A stretch of 64,000 nt of DNA from Cristatella mucedo (lineage: Eukaryota > Bryozoa > Phylactolaemata > Cristatellidae), in the NCBI GenBank assembly GCA_009760855.2, contig WPIO01000009.1, positions 126,001 through 190,000 on the forward strand, in the 5' to 3' direction. A program made the position numbers and the translations under genes. This document shows positions 11,128 to 23,854 of this stretch, piece after piece (positions within the stretch are counted from its first letter, which is position 1; every line of letters begins with the position of its first letter). A model generated the notes under the pieces. It did no database searches. It worked only from the letters and a program-made list of their open reading frames with translations, and was not told the origin of the DNA.

Positions 11128-12779
11128 TCAATCACTCAGTAGCTTAGCCAGATATTTCGGATTTAGACTCCTACAAGAATTAGGGTAAGGATGCCATTTT
11201 CTATCGAATTCTCATTTAATGGGCTAAGCTCTCTATGAAAGCTTGCACTTGGCCCTGATGCTAAGGATTGAAAATAAAGTTGCGAAACAAAATAAGTCGA
11301 GAAGTAGGTCAGCTTGAAGGAAGTGTTACAAATAATTACTGCTTGCAAGCTGCAAGAGAGTGTAAGTGAACGAGAAGCAGCTTCTTTGCTCCAAGTTTAA
11401 AGTTATGTGACATTTGCACTGTCATGCAAGCTGCATGAAAATAAATTATGCAAAAATTGAATCGCTTTGCATACTTTTTAATTTTTTATTCTCCGAGAGG
11501 GTCTGCAAACGGTGACATTTTATATTTCTCATCAATTCATAGATCAATGCAGGTACACAATAATGCCATTCCTAGGTTCAATTTCTGATCAATTGATTCT
11601 CAGCTTGTCATAATGCCGTGTTAGGCATGGTCGGCTGATAAGATTTTCAAAGGCTTTTGCTAGCGGTCCTTCTTAGTTGGATTTACACTCTTTATCCATT
11701 GAACAACCACAGGGTGCCGGGCAAAATGGCAAGTACTTAGACTACAAGGTCAGAGGTAAACTGTTTGACTTGCAAGTCCAAAAAGTAAGAAAAAAATATA
11801 ATAATACATTTTATAGTGGTCTCAAAGAACTTATCCGGTTGTGCTCTCCTTTTCTTCTTTCTTGTTCTTCTCACGACATCGCCTGTGCGGTTCTGTGTGC
11901 GTGCCATATAAATGCTGCTTTTGGCCCAGAAGCATTTATGCTTAATGCACTCACTCACCTTGGAGACCCCGTACGAGCTGCTCTCTTCCCGTCGTAGGTC
12001 AATGCCTCAATGTGCTGCCTGTTGACGACGAACACTAAGGAGAGGCAGGCGGCAGGCAAGCCAGCTGAAGCAGAAGATGTGCACAGGATAGCTGCTGCTG
12101 CCCCATACAGCTGCCGTGCACGTTCATTATTTGAATATTGATTAGCTCCATAGGCAAGCCATCGTCCGGCATCAGGGCACAGCTGATTGAGCGGCACCTC
12201 GAAATGACTTTTTCACTTTTCTCTTGATAGCAGCTCGACAAAACACGTTGGGCCAACAGCTTGCGTGCAGCAGTGGCCGTCTGTAGGCATGGTAGCCGCA
12301 GGCTGCCGTGTCTGTTTGAATTACAAAGAAACCATCACACGACCGTCACGTGCATGCATTCTCTGGACCGAGGCATCGGAGGAGGCAAGTGGAGGAGGCT
12401 GCTTGAGAGCTGACTTGATTCCAAAGCTTCGGCTCCTCTGGCTCCGCGGGCTCGGCCTCATTCTTATTCTCATTCTCGAGCGTCGGCTAGCTGCAAGCAT
12501 TCGGATTTTCCGCCGATGCTGCCGTGTCTGACTAATAGCAGCTACGTTGTGTACGATATATATCTTCTATAAAGCTACGGTCCCTCAGACTCTGCTGAGC
12601 GTGGTAGCACCCCTGCAGGGCTGCTACATAGTTGCACGACAGGCAGCTATCGGATGTACACAACTAGTTGGAATGCAATGGGATATTCGGAGGCTCTGTT
12701 ATCACTAAAACTGTCAAAGCCAAAGACGATGCATGTCCTTGGTTAGTGACACAGATGCAGTCACAGCCATTGACATACC

Positions 12780-12866
12780 AGTAGCAAGTAGCAGCAGCTG
12801 TGGTGGCAGCAGCAGCAGCAGCAGCCAGCAGCAGCAGCAGCCAGCAGCAGCCGCCAGCAGCCATAT
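12780..12866 (+). repeat. Imperfect (CAG)n
   Basis: AGCAGCAGC runs interrupted by CCAGCAG and TGTGGTGGC. The Gln/Ser-rich frame across it has no other support. Confidence 0.9.
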
Positions 12867-15020
12867 GCCACAAGCCAGTAGCAAGCAGCAGTATCCAGTG
12901 GCAGTAGCCTATTGTAAAGGCACAGCAATGGCTTCCAACGGGCTGGCAGTGTTTGTAAGTCTAGTATACATATGGCGACCGTTAGTGCAAAACCCAATGT
13001 TTCCAATGGCACAGAAACAATGGTGCTAGCAAGAAGAATTTGGCTTATTGGACGGTGGGAAATTATCTGATCGTTCTCGGTTGAGATCGGATGCTTGCCT
13101 CTTGGCTCTGTTTTGCAACTTGGCAGATGGCAACCCAAGACATGTAATCGCTTGTCATTTTCTTGCTGCACACACGTTATTCGTGCCTCAGCTCAGTCGG
13201 TCTCACTGGCGTTCGAGTGAACACGGCACTGGATACTGCTTTTGTCAAGATCGTCCAGCACGTGAGCTGACTTTACGTAGCAATTCAATCCGTTGCCGAC
13301 CAGCCCAATTGCCGGATGCCTACTGTCACCTATTCGACCCACGAAGTGGCACTATTTGGTCTTAGCACAAACGCACAGATTGGCTGTTTGTTCACTGGCT
13401 CCAGTTCATGCAGCCGAGCTAAGCCTCTGTCTGAGCAGCTGGTTGCCAGCAGCCCCAGTGACTGACCATGCATATCTGCTGCTGCTGCTATTCAAAAGAC
13501 GATCCGGGGCTTAGCTTGAATCGCTCTACAGCCAAGGTGCCGGCACGCCTCTGCTGGTGTTGCAACCAAGGTCAAGGCCCAGGGCAGATATCCTTCCTCA
13601 GATCGTGTTCGGGCCGAACTCTGCTGAGCAAACTGAGCATCTCCTTGCTACCTCTGCCACCAGCCTTGCTCTTCTCAATACATTGGGGCGAGGATGGTGT
13701 TGCCTGAGGCATGGTTGTGTTTGTACTCATCCGTGCGCTAGTGACCGGCCTCTAAGCATTCCACTCACAAAGCGCAATGACGAAGTTGATACGGTAGCAC
13801 CTAAGCGCATGCCGACTACGAGCATGCACCCGGCATGGAATCCGTAAGTGTATCCAGTGCCATACATTTGCTTGCTGTGCTGCACCATTATATCTGGCGA
13901 GCAACACGACACACTGAGCGACAAAGAAGTTTTTGCCCGGATGAAGTCTCAGCTGTCCAGAAGTGGTTCACTGGGCTAGCATCTTTTAGTGCTATGCTGC
14001 TGCTGTTGCTGCTGATTGCACCGGCATCGATATTACAGCTGGAGAGCTCTTCCTGAGGCGGTCTGTCTCAGCCGTTTCCCCGGGGGCTGTAGAAGCAGTG
14101 CTGGCGGCAGCTGGAGGCAAAATGAAGGAGGCAAGCCACCGTGTTCACCGCAGGTGCATCGTGGGCATGGCCGACTGGCAGACCACCGTCTCCACGCTTT
14201 GCCTGGGAGCCTGGTGCAAAAGGGAATTTGGCGGCTGCAGCATGCTGAGGCCCTAATGACAGGGACCAACTTAGGGCCATTCTTTTGCCGTGGACCACCC
14301 GGCGATGCGAAGCATGGCATTACGAACGCTCGACCATCGCTGGCCGTAGTGTAGAGAAGGTAATCGCGTGCTCTGGCAGACGGTGCCAACGTGACTGGCC
14401 ATGTGAATGGACACTTGCCGATGGTGGCAGTAAGCAAAAGGAAAGCAGTGCATCGGCTGACAGCCGACCGTCCGGTTGAGAGGTGCAGCAACTGCCCACT
14501 CACAGCGATGTTGACACAGTGGCTTCAGATGGTCTCCACATGCATAACGGTTGGCTTTCACTACTAAGTGTCCTTGCCGGGTGAGATTGTATTTTAATAC
14601 ACACAGCGACATACAGCCGTACAGCGACCGTGTTTGACAAAGTCCACGGCTCGACGTGTCGGGCCACTGCCGGCACCACTTGGAATCCAGACCAGTGGCC
14701 GTTCTGTTATGCTAATGACTTTGCAGAGACTCTTCAACACTCAATGCCTATGCACAGCATTAGGCTATAGATTAATTAAAGTGTGTACTAATGCTAAATT
14801 GCCGGCTAAATGCTGTCTTAATTGTGCCTGGAGAGAGAGAGAGATGATTGACACAGTAACAAGCTGGCCCACCCAGCCGAGGAGAAAGGTAATCTCACTT
14901 CAACCTTTGACACGTGGCTGCCTGCAGCAGCAGGCTTTGGGGTTGCGGCACAGCACACAGTGGTCAATGCTGCTGCTGGTCCCAGCAGACATCGCAGCTG
15001 GTGGAAGCCTCCATCGCTTT

Positions 15021-15021
<1 letters not shown>

Positions 15022-15057
<36 letters not shown>

Positions 15058-15086
15058 TTCTCTCTCTCTCACTCTCTCTCACTCTA
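15022..15086 (+). repeat. (CT)n microsatellite
   Basis: CT dinucleotide with ACTTT and ACT interruptions. Confidence 0.95.
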
Positions 15087-16187
15087 TGCCAGTAGCAGCC
15101 ATGCCTGAGGGACACGGCCAATGACCGGCACAATACTTTCGAGCATAGCTGGAGCACACCAGCTGCAGCGGCTGGCAGCGGCTTGGTGGAGCACGGCTGA
15201 GCCCTACCGAACGGCTCGACGCTGAGGGCAGCCACTGAGCCCGATGGCCAGTGCGGCTGCACTCGCAGCTTGGACTGGCAGCCCGTGCTGCCGAAGCAGC
15301 TGCTGTGGCTGCAGGTGGCCAGCTACTAACAGCTGGAGCCGCCGACTCGCCGACTTGCCGAAGCAGGGATTACGCTACCGGGCATTGAGCAGCAGTGAAG
15401 CTTCAGCGGCCACCAAGTGAGTTGCTTTCCAGCTCCTCTTCGTTGGCAGGCTTGAGTGGCCAGGCTCCGACGCCTGCTACCAGTTCGCCAGGCCCTGGCG
15501 CTGGGCCCAAACTGGGGCCGGAGTCGCTCTAGTGCAGCCTGGGTATCGCCAGCGTCGCGCCAGCGAAGGAGCTGCACTAGCTAGCGCCAACGCTGCTCTT
15601 TCGCTGCCGTGGCCTCGCCGGCTGGCGCCGCACTAGCGCCAGGGTTGCTACAGCGCCGCACTAGCACCGGAACCACGCCGACGCCGAAACCGCACGTAGC
15701 CGCGAAAGCGGCGGACTCGAGCTCAGCACTAAGCTCTGCAGGTTTAGCAGTGCTTATGCGCGGGCTTTCGTCCTAGACGAGGTCGGTGCTCGCTCATCAA
15801 AGATGACATCAGCAGCAGCAGAAGCCTTCATTTTTTATCCATCTCCGCTGTACACTGAGTACAGCATGACAATTGTCTCTGCGTTCGGTCATTTCTAGCT
15901 CAGCTACTGCTACCGGCGAAGCCGCTAGGTTCGCTCGCGAAGGACGACGGTCAGAGCTCTTGCTGTCTCTCTGGTCTCTCAGGAGATGGGCAGCGAGCCA
16001 CCGGCCTCGAACTGGCGAAAGTATTGTTAAAACTTGAATAGCAATATGCAAGTACGTCTTCCAAAGTGTCCATCCATCTCCCGGATCGAAGCCGTGGCCG
16101 ACGCTGCCGCCGTTCCAAGTTAGCGTTTAATGCGACGGAATCCCGGGGTGTTTCGTGGACCACCGCACCGTATCGAGCATGATATTA

Positions 16188-16292
16188 CTCACCATTCAAT
16201 CGCGTTTCCCTTTGCAGCAAATGTAAAGCGCCTAGAAAGAGGTTGAGTTCTCCGAGGGCGCTTTATCAAGTGCATCGTTATCATTATTATTA
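16188..16292 (+). mobile_element. LINE A 3' end fragment
   Basis: CTCACCATTCAATCGCGTTTCC, GCAAATGTAAAGCGCCTAGAA, GAGGGCGCTTTATCAAGTGC and a (ATT)-type end. No coding part. Confidence 0.85.
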
Positions 16293-17177
16293 AGACCGGG
16301 AGCTCGATTGTGCTAGCAACGTGGAAAAACAGCGCTCAGACCCAGGGTAATGTGGACGAAGGCTAGGCATTGCACTGAATGTGCAGCTTAGAATAGTAAT
16401 AGTAACAACAACAATAATAACGAAAGCACTGGTAATAGTAGCAGCTGTTGAAACCACGTGGTCTCAAGCTGGAGCGACGTATCTGTCTGAACGTCCTCAA
16501 GTTTTAGGTTAGCAGCATGTCTTTTATTCATGGCTTCTCCTCCATTTTAGTCGTTCCCAGCATTGCTGTTTAAATCTGGTTTCTCTACCAATGGTCTCTC
16601 ACTAGAAGAAGTAAGCTCTTTACAGATTCCTGGTTAGACATTTTGGGTGCAAAAGTTACCCAAAGTTACTTGAATGTTCTGCCCCACTTAGAATAAGGCA
16701 TCTGTATAGCTCTCCAAGATAGCTGTGTAACCGCGAAGAAGCTCGTCCCCCGGCTCTCTACCGGTGGATGAGTAGTGCAGCGCTGCAATGCGGTTAAAAC
16801 ACAAGCGCCCACAACTGGGTGACGAAAGCAACAGTTTATTGTGGGCCTGTTAGTAGTGGTTACGCGCCGGCGCAAGCGCTTTACGCTGCACGTACCGGAC
16901 CGACGGAGTTAACTGCATGCGAACTCCCGAAGCTCAACTACAATAAACTACCGCACGCCTGCGTCACCAGCGATGGTCCCGACCCCGAAGGCGGACCGCT
17001 ACAGCACCTCAAGATATGAGCAGTAACCGAGTAGCCGACAGAACACAACTGCGCAGTCTAAGTTACGCTTAGCTGTTCGTCGCCGTAGGTTCGTCTCTCG
17101 TGCTTTCGAGGCGAAGTCTCGCATCGACTACCGAAGCTGCAGGCCCGATCTCTGTCAGTCATGTCGCTCATACTTCC
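16293..17177. other. No feature recognised
   Basis: Short AAC/AAT-rich runs near 16,400; otherwise unremarkable. Confidence 0.4.
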
Positions 17178-17183
17178 CCCTCT

Positions 17184-17279
<96 letters not shown>
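17178..17279 (+). repeat. (CT)n microsatellite
   Basis: About 100 bp of nearly pure CT. Confidence 0.97.
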
Positions 17280-17280
<1 letters not shown>

Positions 17281-17504
17281 AGCGTGCTACTATGTCGGGC
17301 CCAAGCTCTTGGTGTCCGTCCTCGGCCTAATCCCTTCCGCCTGTAATTTATTAGATGGCTCCTGCACCAGCTAGCCATAATTTCACTCTTTGTCTAATGG
17401 AGGACAGAAGTCGGTCCACGTCCTGAACGCTCTTTGTCTGACCAAAGCTTCATTCTAACCTGAGCGGATCTCGCTGTCAGAATGACACATCGCTCCGCTC
17501 CCGG

Positions 17505-18070
17505 TTGACCTGCACTGGCTACCAGTCAAGCAACGGATTGACTTCAAGGTTTTGTCGCTCACTTTTAGGTCCCTTCATTCTATGGCTCCAGCCTATCTCT
17601 CCGACATACTCCCCCTTCAGGCCAAGCATCGTACCACCCGCTTTTCGGAATCCAACAGTCTACAAATACCTTGTACAAACCTTAAATCCTTTGGAGACCG
17701 TGCATTTAGTTCGTATGCTCACAAAGCCTGGAACTCCCTCTCGACCTGCGTCAGAACATCCCCTGACCTGACCACATTTAAAAGGAACTTAAAAACACCT
17801 ATTTAGGACAGCATTTAGTGGGTCCCTGCGATTCGTCCTTCACGTGCTTATGCGCGCTGACACTGTGCATGCTGCCACTAACCACATTTGCATGCTGACC
17901 CTGTGCATGTCACCCCTAACCATGTTATTCATTTTTTTTTAGTTTTTCAAGCATGATTTTACTTACCATTCAATTGCATTTCCCTTTGCAGCAAATGTAA
18001 AGCGCCTAGAAAGAGATAAAGTTCTCTGAGGGCGCTTCATCAAGTACATTATTATTATTATTATTATTAA
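17505..18070 (+). mobile_element. LINE A 3' copy
   Basis: Begins inside the codons for [18 protein letters not shown]; an 84-codon frame (17,552-17,806) follows with SLHSMAPAYLSDIL, SFGDRAFSSYAHKAWNSL and FKRNLKTPI, then 3' UTR, hairpin tail and (ATT)n. Very similar to the copy at 52,421 and probably young. Confidence 0.9.
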
Positions 18071-18189
18071 CTATCGTGTCCCCTACCCAATTCTTCTTGG
18101 CTAGTCCGATCGCTACGGGTTGCTTTAGGTGCCTTAATCAGACCCACAGAGGCAAAGGCTAGTATCGTGGCTAGCCTGAGAGCTGCCCT

Positions 18190-18245
18190 AGTGCAAATAA
18201 ATCTCTTTCTAGGCATCTTACGCGTGCTGTAAATGAAGCAATTTA
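18190..18245 (-). mobile_element. LINE A/S2-type tail scrap
   Basis: AAATCTCTTTCTAGGCATCTTAC resembles the reverse-complemented tail. Short and diverged. Confidence 0.4.
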
Positions 18246-18366
18246 CTTAGCGGTCCATTGGACAGCTCTGTCTTGGGTTTCCATTGCTTCCTACACAGAT
18301 TTACTGTTGTATGTAGTTGATGTTACTAAACCAAGTCTGTCATAGGGTAGAGACCTATAGTGAAAA

Positions 18367-18785
18367 CCCGGTGCACAAACGACCGTGCCCTCCCGCTTGC
18401 CGGTGGTCTGATTCTCAAGCCGGACCTGGTCATTGACAATGGCACTGATTTAGTAATTGTGGATGTGACGGTGCCATTCGACTGCTCTGACGGTGCCATT
18501 CGGATGCTCTGATTGCGGCAGCACGGAACAAGACCGATAAATATGCAGCCATGGCCCGGTCTTTCCTGACCGGTGGCTACCGGTCGGCAGTGGTGAGGCC
18601 CTTCGTGGTCGGGGATCTCGGCAGCTAGTGGCCGGAAAATGAAGCTTGCTTCGCCAAACTCGGCACTCCATGCTCGGAGAAGACGGCTTCGAGGCGGCAC
18701 TGCGTCTCCGACGCCAATACCGTCCCGGAAGCCCTGTGGTCCCAGTTCCTGAACCGGGAGGCCGGGTACCACGCTCGACCCCGGC
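18367..18785 (+). mobile_element. R2/NeSL-type LINE fragment: restriction-like endonuclease domain, frameshifted
   Basis: Frame at 18,367-18,510 gives LKPDLVIDNGTDLVIVDVTV then PFDCSD. After a frameshift, ARNKTDKYAAMARSFL, YRSAVVRPFVVGDLGS, a stop, then WPENEACFAKLG and VPEALWSQFLN. The spacing of PD, D (VDVTV) and K (KTDKY) is that of the PD-(D/E)xK endonuclease at the C-terminus of R2, NeSL and related LINEs. A 22-bp tandem duplication accounts for the frameshift. No RT portion is seen upstream. It differs from LINE A and B, which are L2/CR1-like. Family naming is by recognition of the motif only. Confidence 0.65.
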
Positions 18786-19894
18786 AGGACATGGCACCGC
18801 GGGCTAGTGTATATATACTAGTTAAAAATCTTTTTCTCGATAATATATATGTATATATATTAGAACGCGCGCTCCGGTCGAACTTGTTCATGTGAGGTTT
18901 TCCCTACCGTGGCCTACCCAGTTTGCTGTCCGCTATAGCTTTTTCAGCATAACAGGGTGCAGTGCACCGCCTTTAACGTACTATCTGTACAGGCATGCTA
19001 AAATGGCTGCTGTTGAGCATTCTAATCGCACTTTTTGCCAGCCGCAGCCAAGGCTCGTAACTCCCGGAAATACTTACCCAATGCTCTCGTAAAACGGCTT
19101 CTGTCGTAAGAGCTTTTAAATGGCAAGAGGACTTCCGCTGACGGTAGCACCAATCTGTTGACTCTAATTATTGGCACTTACTTAGCAGGTTTTAATCAAA
19201 TAAGACGAGGGCTGCTTCACCTGACTGCTGGCAGGTCTATTAATCGGGTGGAACTCACGCAGACGTTGCTGCAGCTGCGGCGAGGTACAGCTGCCCGTGG
19301 GGCACGCCTTGCGGCCGGCAAGCAACGCTCGCGATGGCGCTGGCGGCGGCGGCAGGACGAGCCGCGGGTAAACGAGTGCTAGGGCGAGCGTGGAGCGGCG
19401 GCGCGGTGGCTTGATTGGCACGGCGCGCGTGCATTGCACCTACGCAAGTGCCCGAGTGGCTGGAGCGGCCGACTTAGGTCCGCTGTTCTTCGAGCAGACT
19501 GTCGCACGTTTTCGGCGAAGTCTCACGCATTCAGCTCGCCACAAGTCGATTGCAGTAGGGCTTATTTCGCACACAGCCTACCGAGAGTGTGCCCCTTCGC
19601 ATGCGTCAGTCACATCCGCCGGTTGCTAGCCTCACCAGCTCACCCGCGATTAAGTGATGAGGCTTGTGGGGGGATGTGCTTGAGGGTGGTAGGAGGGGTA
19701 GGGGCACTGCTTCCGCAGTGCTTCCTTAGGAGCAGTCGTCGGTCGGGGAGGGCAGGGGAGGGGGAGCGGGGGGGGGGAAGAGCCACCGAAGAGTTCAGCA
19801 GTCAGGTGACACCACGACACTCGACGGCCGAGGGGCTGGCCGAGACCAGCCGAACTCCTCCTCAAAAGATCTGTACTGGCGCCTTGTCAAACGG
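18786..19894. other. No gene recognised
   Basis: Contains a short TATATA run at about 18,840 and a GC-rich part (19,260-19,860) with a nine-base G run near 19,770. Frames of 66-164 codons lack similarity to anything I recognise. Confidence 0.4.
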
Positions 19895-20292
19895 CATATT
19901 GACCCTAAGGTTCCGTCGCTCACATTGAGACCCCGTAGCTCTAGTTTGTACACAGTACCTATCGGAACAACTCCCTAATCAGGCTGTGCATCGTGCCGCG
20001 GGTATCCTGACTCGAGTCATTTAGCTGTGCTCGAGCCCACCTCGAATCCGACCGTGTCTTCAGTTCGTGTGCTCCCAGGGCAGCCCAAACTCATTCTAGG
20101 CTGACGTCGCCACATCCTTGACTTGATGACATTTATAAAGAAGCTGAAACGCCACTTGCTCCTCACAGCATTTGCTCCGACCGAGTGAATGCTGTTTATC
20201 GCTAACCCATTGATATGATTCCTTTCAAGCAAATATGAAATTCTAATTTTAATTCTCTAAGGGAGGTACATTAATTTATTTTATTAGTATAA
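19895..20292 (+). mobile_element. Old LINE C-terminal fragment, LINE A/B-like
   Basis: Translation in shifting frames gives SVRVLPGQPKLILG-like text (cf. SSYAPKAWNSLP) and LMTFIKKLKRHLLLTAFAPTE (cf. FKRNLKTHLFRTAF), followed by a degenerate tail (AATTCTCTAAGGGAGGTACA). Low identity. Confidence 0.55.
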
Positions 20293-22072
20293 TAAGTGAA
20301 CACTAATATAAAAGCAAGAGTTGAGTGGCAGGTTTTAGAGAGGCAGTTTGTAGAGGCTGGTCTAAAAAGCTTTTCCTCAGGATTTTGAAAATGTAGCCCT
20401 TGAATGCACTCTGCCACGCCTCTAGGGTTGAGGTTTAGCCTCCCAACAGGCGGCGGTAACACGAGGAACGCGTATTACATGGCTATCCCGAAAGCAGATA
20501 CGTAGGCTATGTACAATATGTAAGACCAATTGTGAAAAGGTGAGTTTTTGCTCCAGGTCTGACAGCTGGTGCTCGCTAAATGAGATTCTCATGTGAAATT
20601 AATTTCTGAAAGTAAAGAGAAAATGTCTTGCAAGACTTTAAATGTCGTATCAAGACCGATTCGCTATTCGTACAAATCGCTCTTCTCAGAGTTGTGGTCC
20701 TTTCACGAAGGTTTCAGGGTCGATAAGTGACGTCGGCACGTCAGAATGGGGATTGTGTAAACTTGTGGCTTGACGAATGACAACCAGGCTATACAGTAAT
20801 GGATACCGAAACAATGCTACACAATCCGAGTAGGTTACATGCTAAAAGCCGCCGTCGATCTTGGCACTCCCAACTATTGCTTGGCTATTTTTCGCATTCC
20901 CACCTCGAGTTGAGCTCTGCCGAGCCTGAAAGCTTAAACACTGCTGGCGATAATGCTGCGCACGTCGACAAACTAAGTATTGCGTAATGTAGGATAGTAT
21001 CCGCGATGATATTATTATTTATGCAGAGCTACTCATTGGGCCCCTTTCTGCAGTCGCACGCATAGCATGGATGGCCAGGTGATCGTGTCTAGAGAATGCA
21101 AGAGCAATGGCAGCATTATGCGATGCACGCTAACCTGTCTCCTGGCTCCAGCGCTACTGATGCCGCACCACCAGTTCTTAGTGCTCTGGATTCTGCACTC
21201 AGCCAAGTAAATAAAAGGCCGATTCACTAGAAGCCGGGAGTTTTTAGACTTGGTGAACTAACGTTAAGTATGCTAATGATTGATTCGTGCGAAAGTGCAA
21301 GTACTCGCTAGCCCAAGGCTCTTGTGGGCTATTAAAGCGCCGTTGACTACAAAGTAACTTCAATCAGCGTTTCGATGAAATTTTTAGAACAGTATAAGCA
21401 ATTATTGGTTCTCGCGATTCCAATTTTGGGACAGCAAATAGGCACTAGATAATTCAGGCTTATTATATGCAGCTTTTGTTCTCTGCTGCATCATCAACAT
21501 CTGATGATAAAAGAAAGGACAAAATAATTGGAACACCGATTCTATCAGGCTGCATCGATCTCAAAGTTTGATAGAGGAGAAATTTGATACTTGTGAGTAC
21601 AAATCAAAATGTAAAGGCATACGAAAATAACAACCGTTCCAGAGCCTTTAGGCTCGCTCGACATATATAATTACAGGCGAACTCTAGTGCGATATTCGTA
21701 ATTTCCAGCAGAGAATTGTTTGTGGCTCAGGTGTTGCATTGGTATTAAAAAGGCTGGTAAAGCTTTTCGTGTCCAAATTATTAAGCAATGGGACGAAAGA
21801 CTCATAGCTCAAGTTTTCCTCACTCTGGAAACCAGAAATTGGCTAACAGACTTTATTTAGAGAACAATTTAAACAATAATTTTCGAAGGATGATCAACGA
21901 AAATGAAGTCTTAAGATTCAGCGTTCAATTTCGAATGCATCCTTCTTTTAAAAGGAGAAATTCTGGGTATGGATAAAGGAGGCAGCTTTGCTATCAGACT
22001 GCCGTAAGCCATTCTATTCCCATGCGATAATAGAGAACTTTCTAGAGGACTCTCGAAGTCTGTGCGAAAACC
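20293..22072. other. No feature recognised
   Basis: Unremarkable AT-rich sequence without long frames or repeats. Confidence 0.4.
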
Positions 22073-22240
22073 TAGCTGATTAAACAGCCTATTTTTTGTA
22101 TAGCGACAGAAGAGCCTTTACGGCTATCACCACCACTTGCAGTGGCGATAAAGAATCGCCCACCACAGGAATCGAACCCACGACCTCGGGACCGAGGTCG
22201 TGAAAGCAACCGACTTACCTCGTGCGCCATCACGGCTCAC
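22073..22240 (-). mobile_element. SINE S1 copy
   Basis: Minus strand: GTGAGCCGTGATGGCGCACGA head, palindrome CACGACCTCGG/CCGAGGTCGTG, GTGGGTTCGATTCCTGTGG B box, CTGTTTAATCAGCTA 3' end. Near full length. Confidence 0.88.
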
Positions 22241-23854
22241 CAAAATGCATTCTGCTACCGGTAGCATCAAGGCAAAAGCCCCACTCGCCAAATGGCGGCC
22301 ATCGATTCAAAATCTTTTGATCTCGACGGTCAATAAGGTTTTTCTATACAACTTGCACACGCACACAAAAGAAGAAGCTACAGTTCAGACACGCTTAGAA
22401 ATAGAAGGGCCCGATACGCTTATGTGAGTAGCCAAAGGTAAGCATCATGATAAAATTAATAATAAAAATCTATAGCATCATTTAAGACATCTTTGTCTGT
22501 ATGCACTTCATAAAAATAGTGGAAAGGAAGCATGTCAATTTGTAAGTGATAACATGTACACAATTTTAGCATGCATGGTCGCACAATGGAAAATTCACGC
22601 TGGCTGAGCGAGTGCGTAAAGAAATGATGTTTTAACTTGTTTTCAAATTTCGCCAACTCTGACTATGCTATTCAGTCGTAGTTTCAAAAGGCAAATGACG
22701 TATCTCGCATATGTACAAGTATGACAAGGAACAGCAGTCTCCCAGTGTCCTTCTTACAGGATGATCTGGATCACCGTTCTTGAGGGCTAACAGTTCGAAT
22801 TAGTATTTCTCAAACTGCCTTTAAACACTTGTGGAAGAGGGAACACTGCCGACTGACTTATTGTGCTTAGGACTTTGTACGCACGCAAGAGCGAGTGCTG
22901 ATATTATGGCCGTGATTTAGTAGCTCTGCCGTTATGTAGAAAACTCGGGAGCAGTAAGCGCAAGCGAGGGTATTCTAGGCTATTCTGGTAAGTCTGTAGT
23001 TCAGAAAGTTTGACTTTGTAAAGCGCTGAAGAGAAAGGACCACTGTGGCAGACCATTCAGCATTTATCAAGGATGGTGCACATCGGTCGATCATGGACAT
23101 GACAACTTCCAAAGAAAGAGTCCACGGTCGGGATAGGTTTAGTGTTTTTTACTACAAATGTTACACCAGCTTCTTTCTATTATTGATTGTACTGGTTGTC
23201 AGTTTGGTTACTCGTTCTCCTGCTCTGTGGTATGCTGTAGATTCCATGCGGTCTTGACAGGTGCAGGTTGATGTGTTATGATCAGTGATTGTGCTTGTGA
23301 TTGCACTCATGATTGGTCCTTGTCCTTGTTCATCCTTCGTGATCAGGTTCTTAGGCTAAGCAAGATAATTGATATAAGTAAGTAAGAAGTATAATCGGTT
23401 CATGTCAAAATTCGGAAGCAGTATTTGTGTGAGTGTCGGTTCTCTGGCATGCTTTCGTCATGCTCATCGTCCATTTGGTCAATGCACTTTTGTGCCCTGA
23501 AATCGACTGCTGCGCAATTGGACGATTTTCTGCAGCCTATACCTATTTAGTTCAAGTAAGGTAGAGCTCTGACCCTTATTAGTTCAGTATTATGCTTGAG
23601 TGAGAAAGCGGAATAACTTTAACCATTTGAAATTGACAGTGCATACTAATCATACTTTAGTTAGAATAAATTCTCTATCAAATTTTACAAGTACAGTTTC
23701 CATGGAACAAATACTGTCAAGAGTTTTCAGAAAACAAATAATATCAAGAGAAATAAAGTCAAGAAAGAGAGCGCTTGTAAGTAATTGTGAGGCAGTATGC
23801 ATTAACTCAACTGACCAGCACTGACGTTAGCATCTGCACCATGCGGGGTAACGG
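22241..23854. other. No feature recognised
   Basis: Short frames only; a 70-codon frame at 23,045-23,257 has one hydrophobic segment (FFLLLIVLVVSLV) but no recognised homology. Confidence 0.35.

Larger units (their letters stand above)
11128..16187. other. 5-kb CAG/CTG-rich block, no gene recognised
   Basis: From about 12,000 to 15,800 the sequence is richer in GC and in CAG/CTG and GCTGCC-type words than its flanks. Many frames of 70-156 codons exist on both strands but none resembles a known family, and no clear exon chain could be assembled. An old pseudogene, a low-complexity repeat or a non-coding transcript are all possible. Confidence 0.35.

Noticed and set aside
14033-14503. 156-codon minus-strand frame in the CAG-rich block
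   Set aside because: No recognised domain; overlapping frames of similar length on both strands, as expected in GC-rich sequence.
18326-18772. 148-codon minus-strand frame
   Set aside because: Opposite strand of the R2/NeSL-like endonuclease remnant, which is the recognisable reading.
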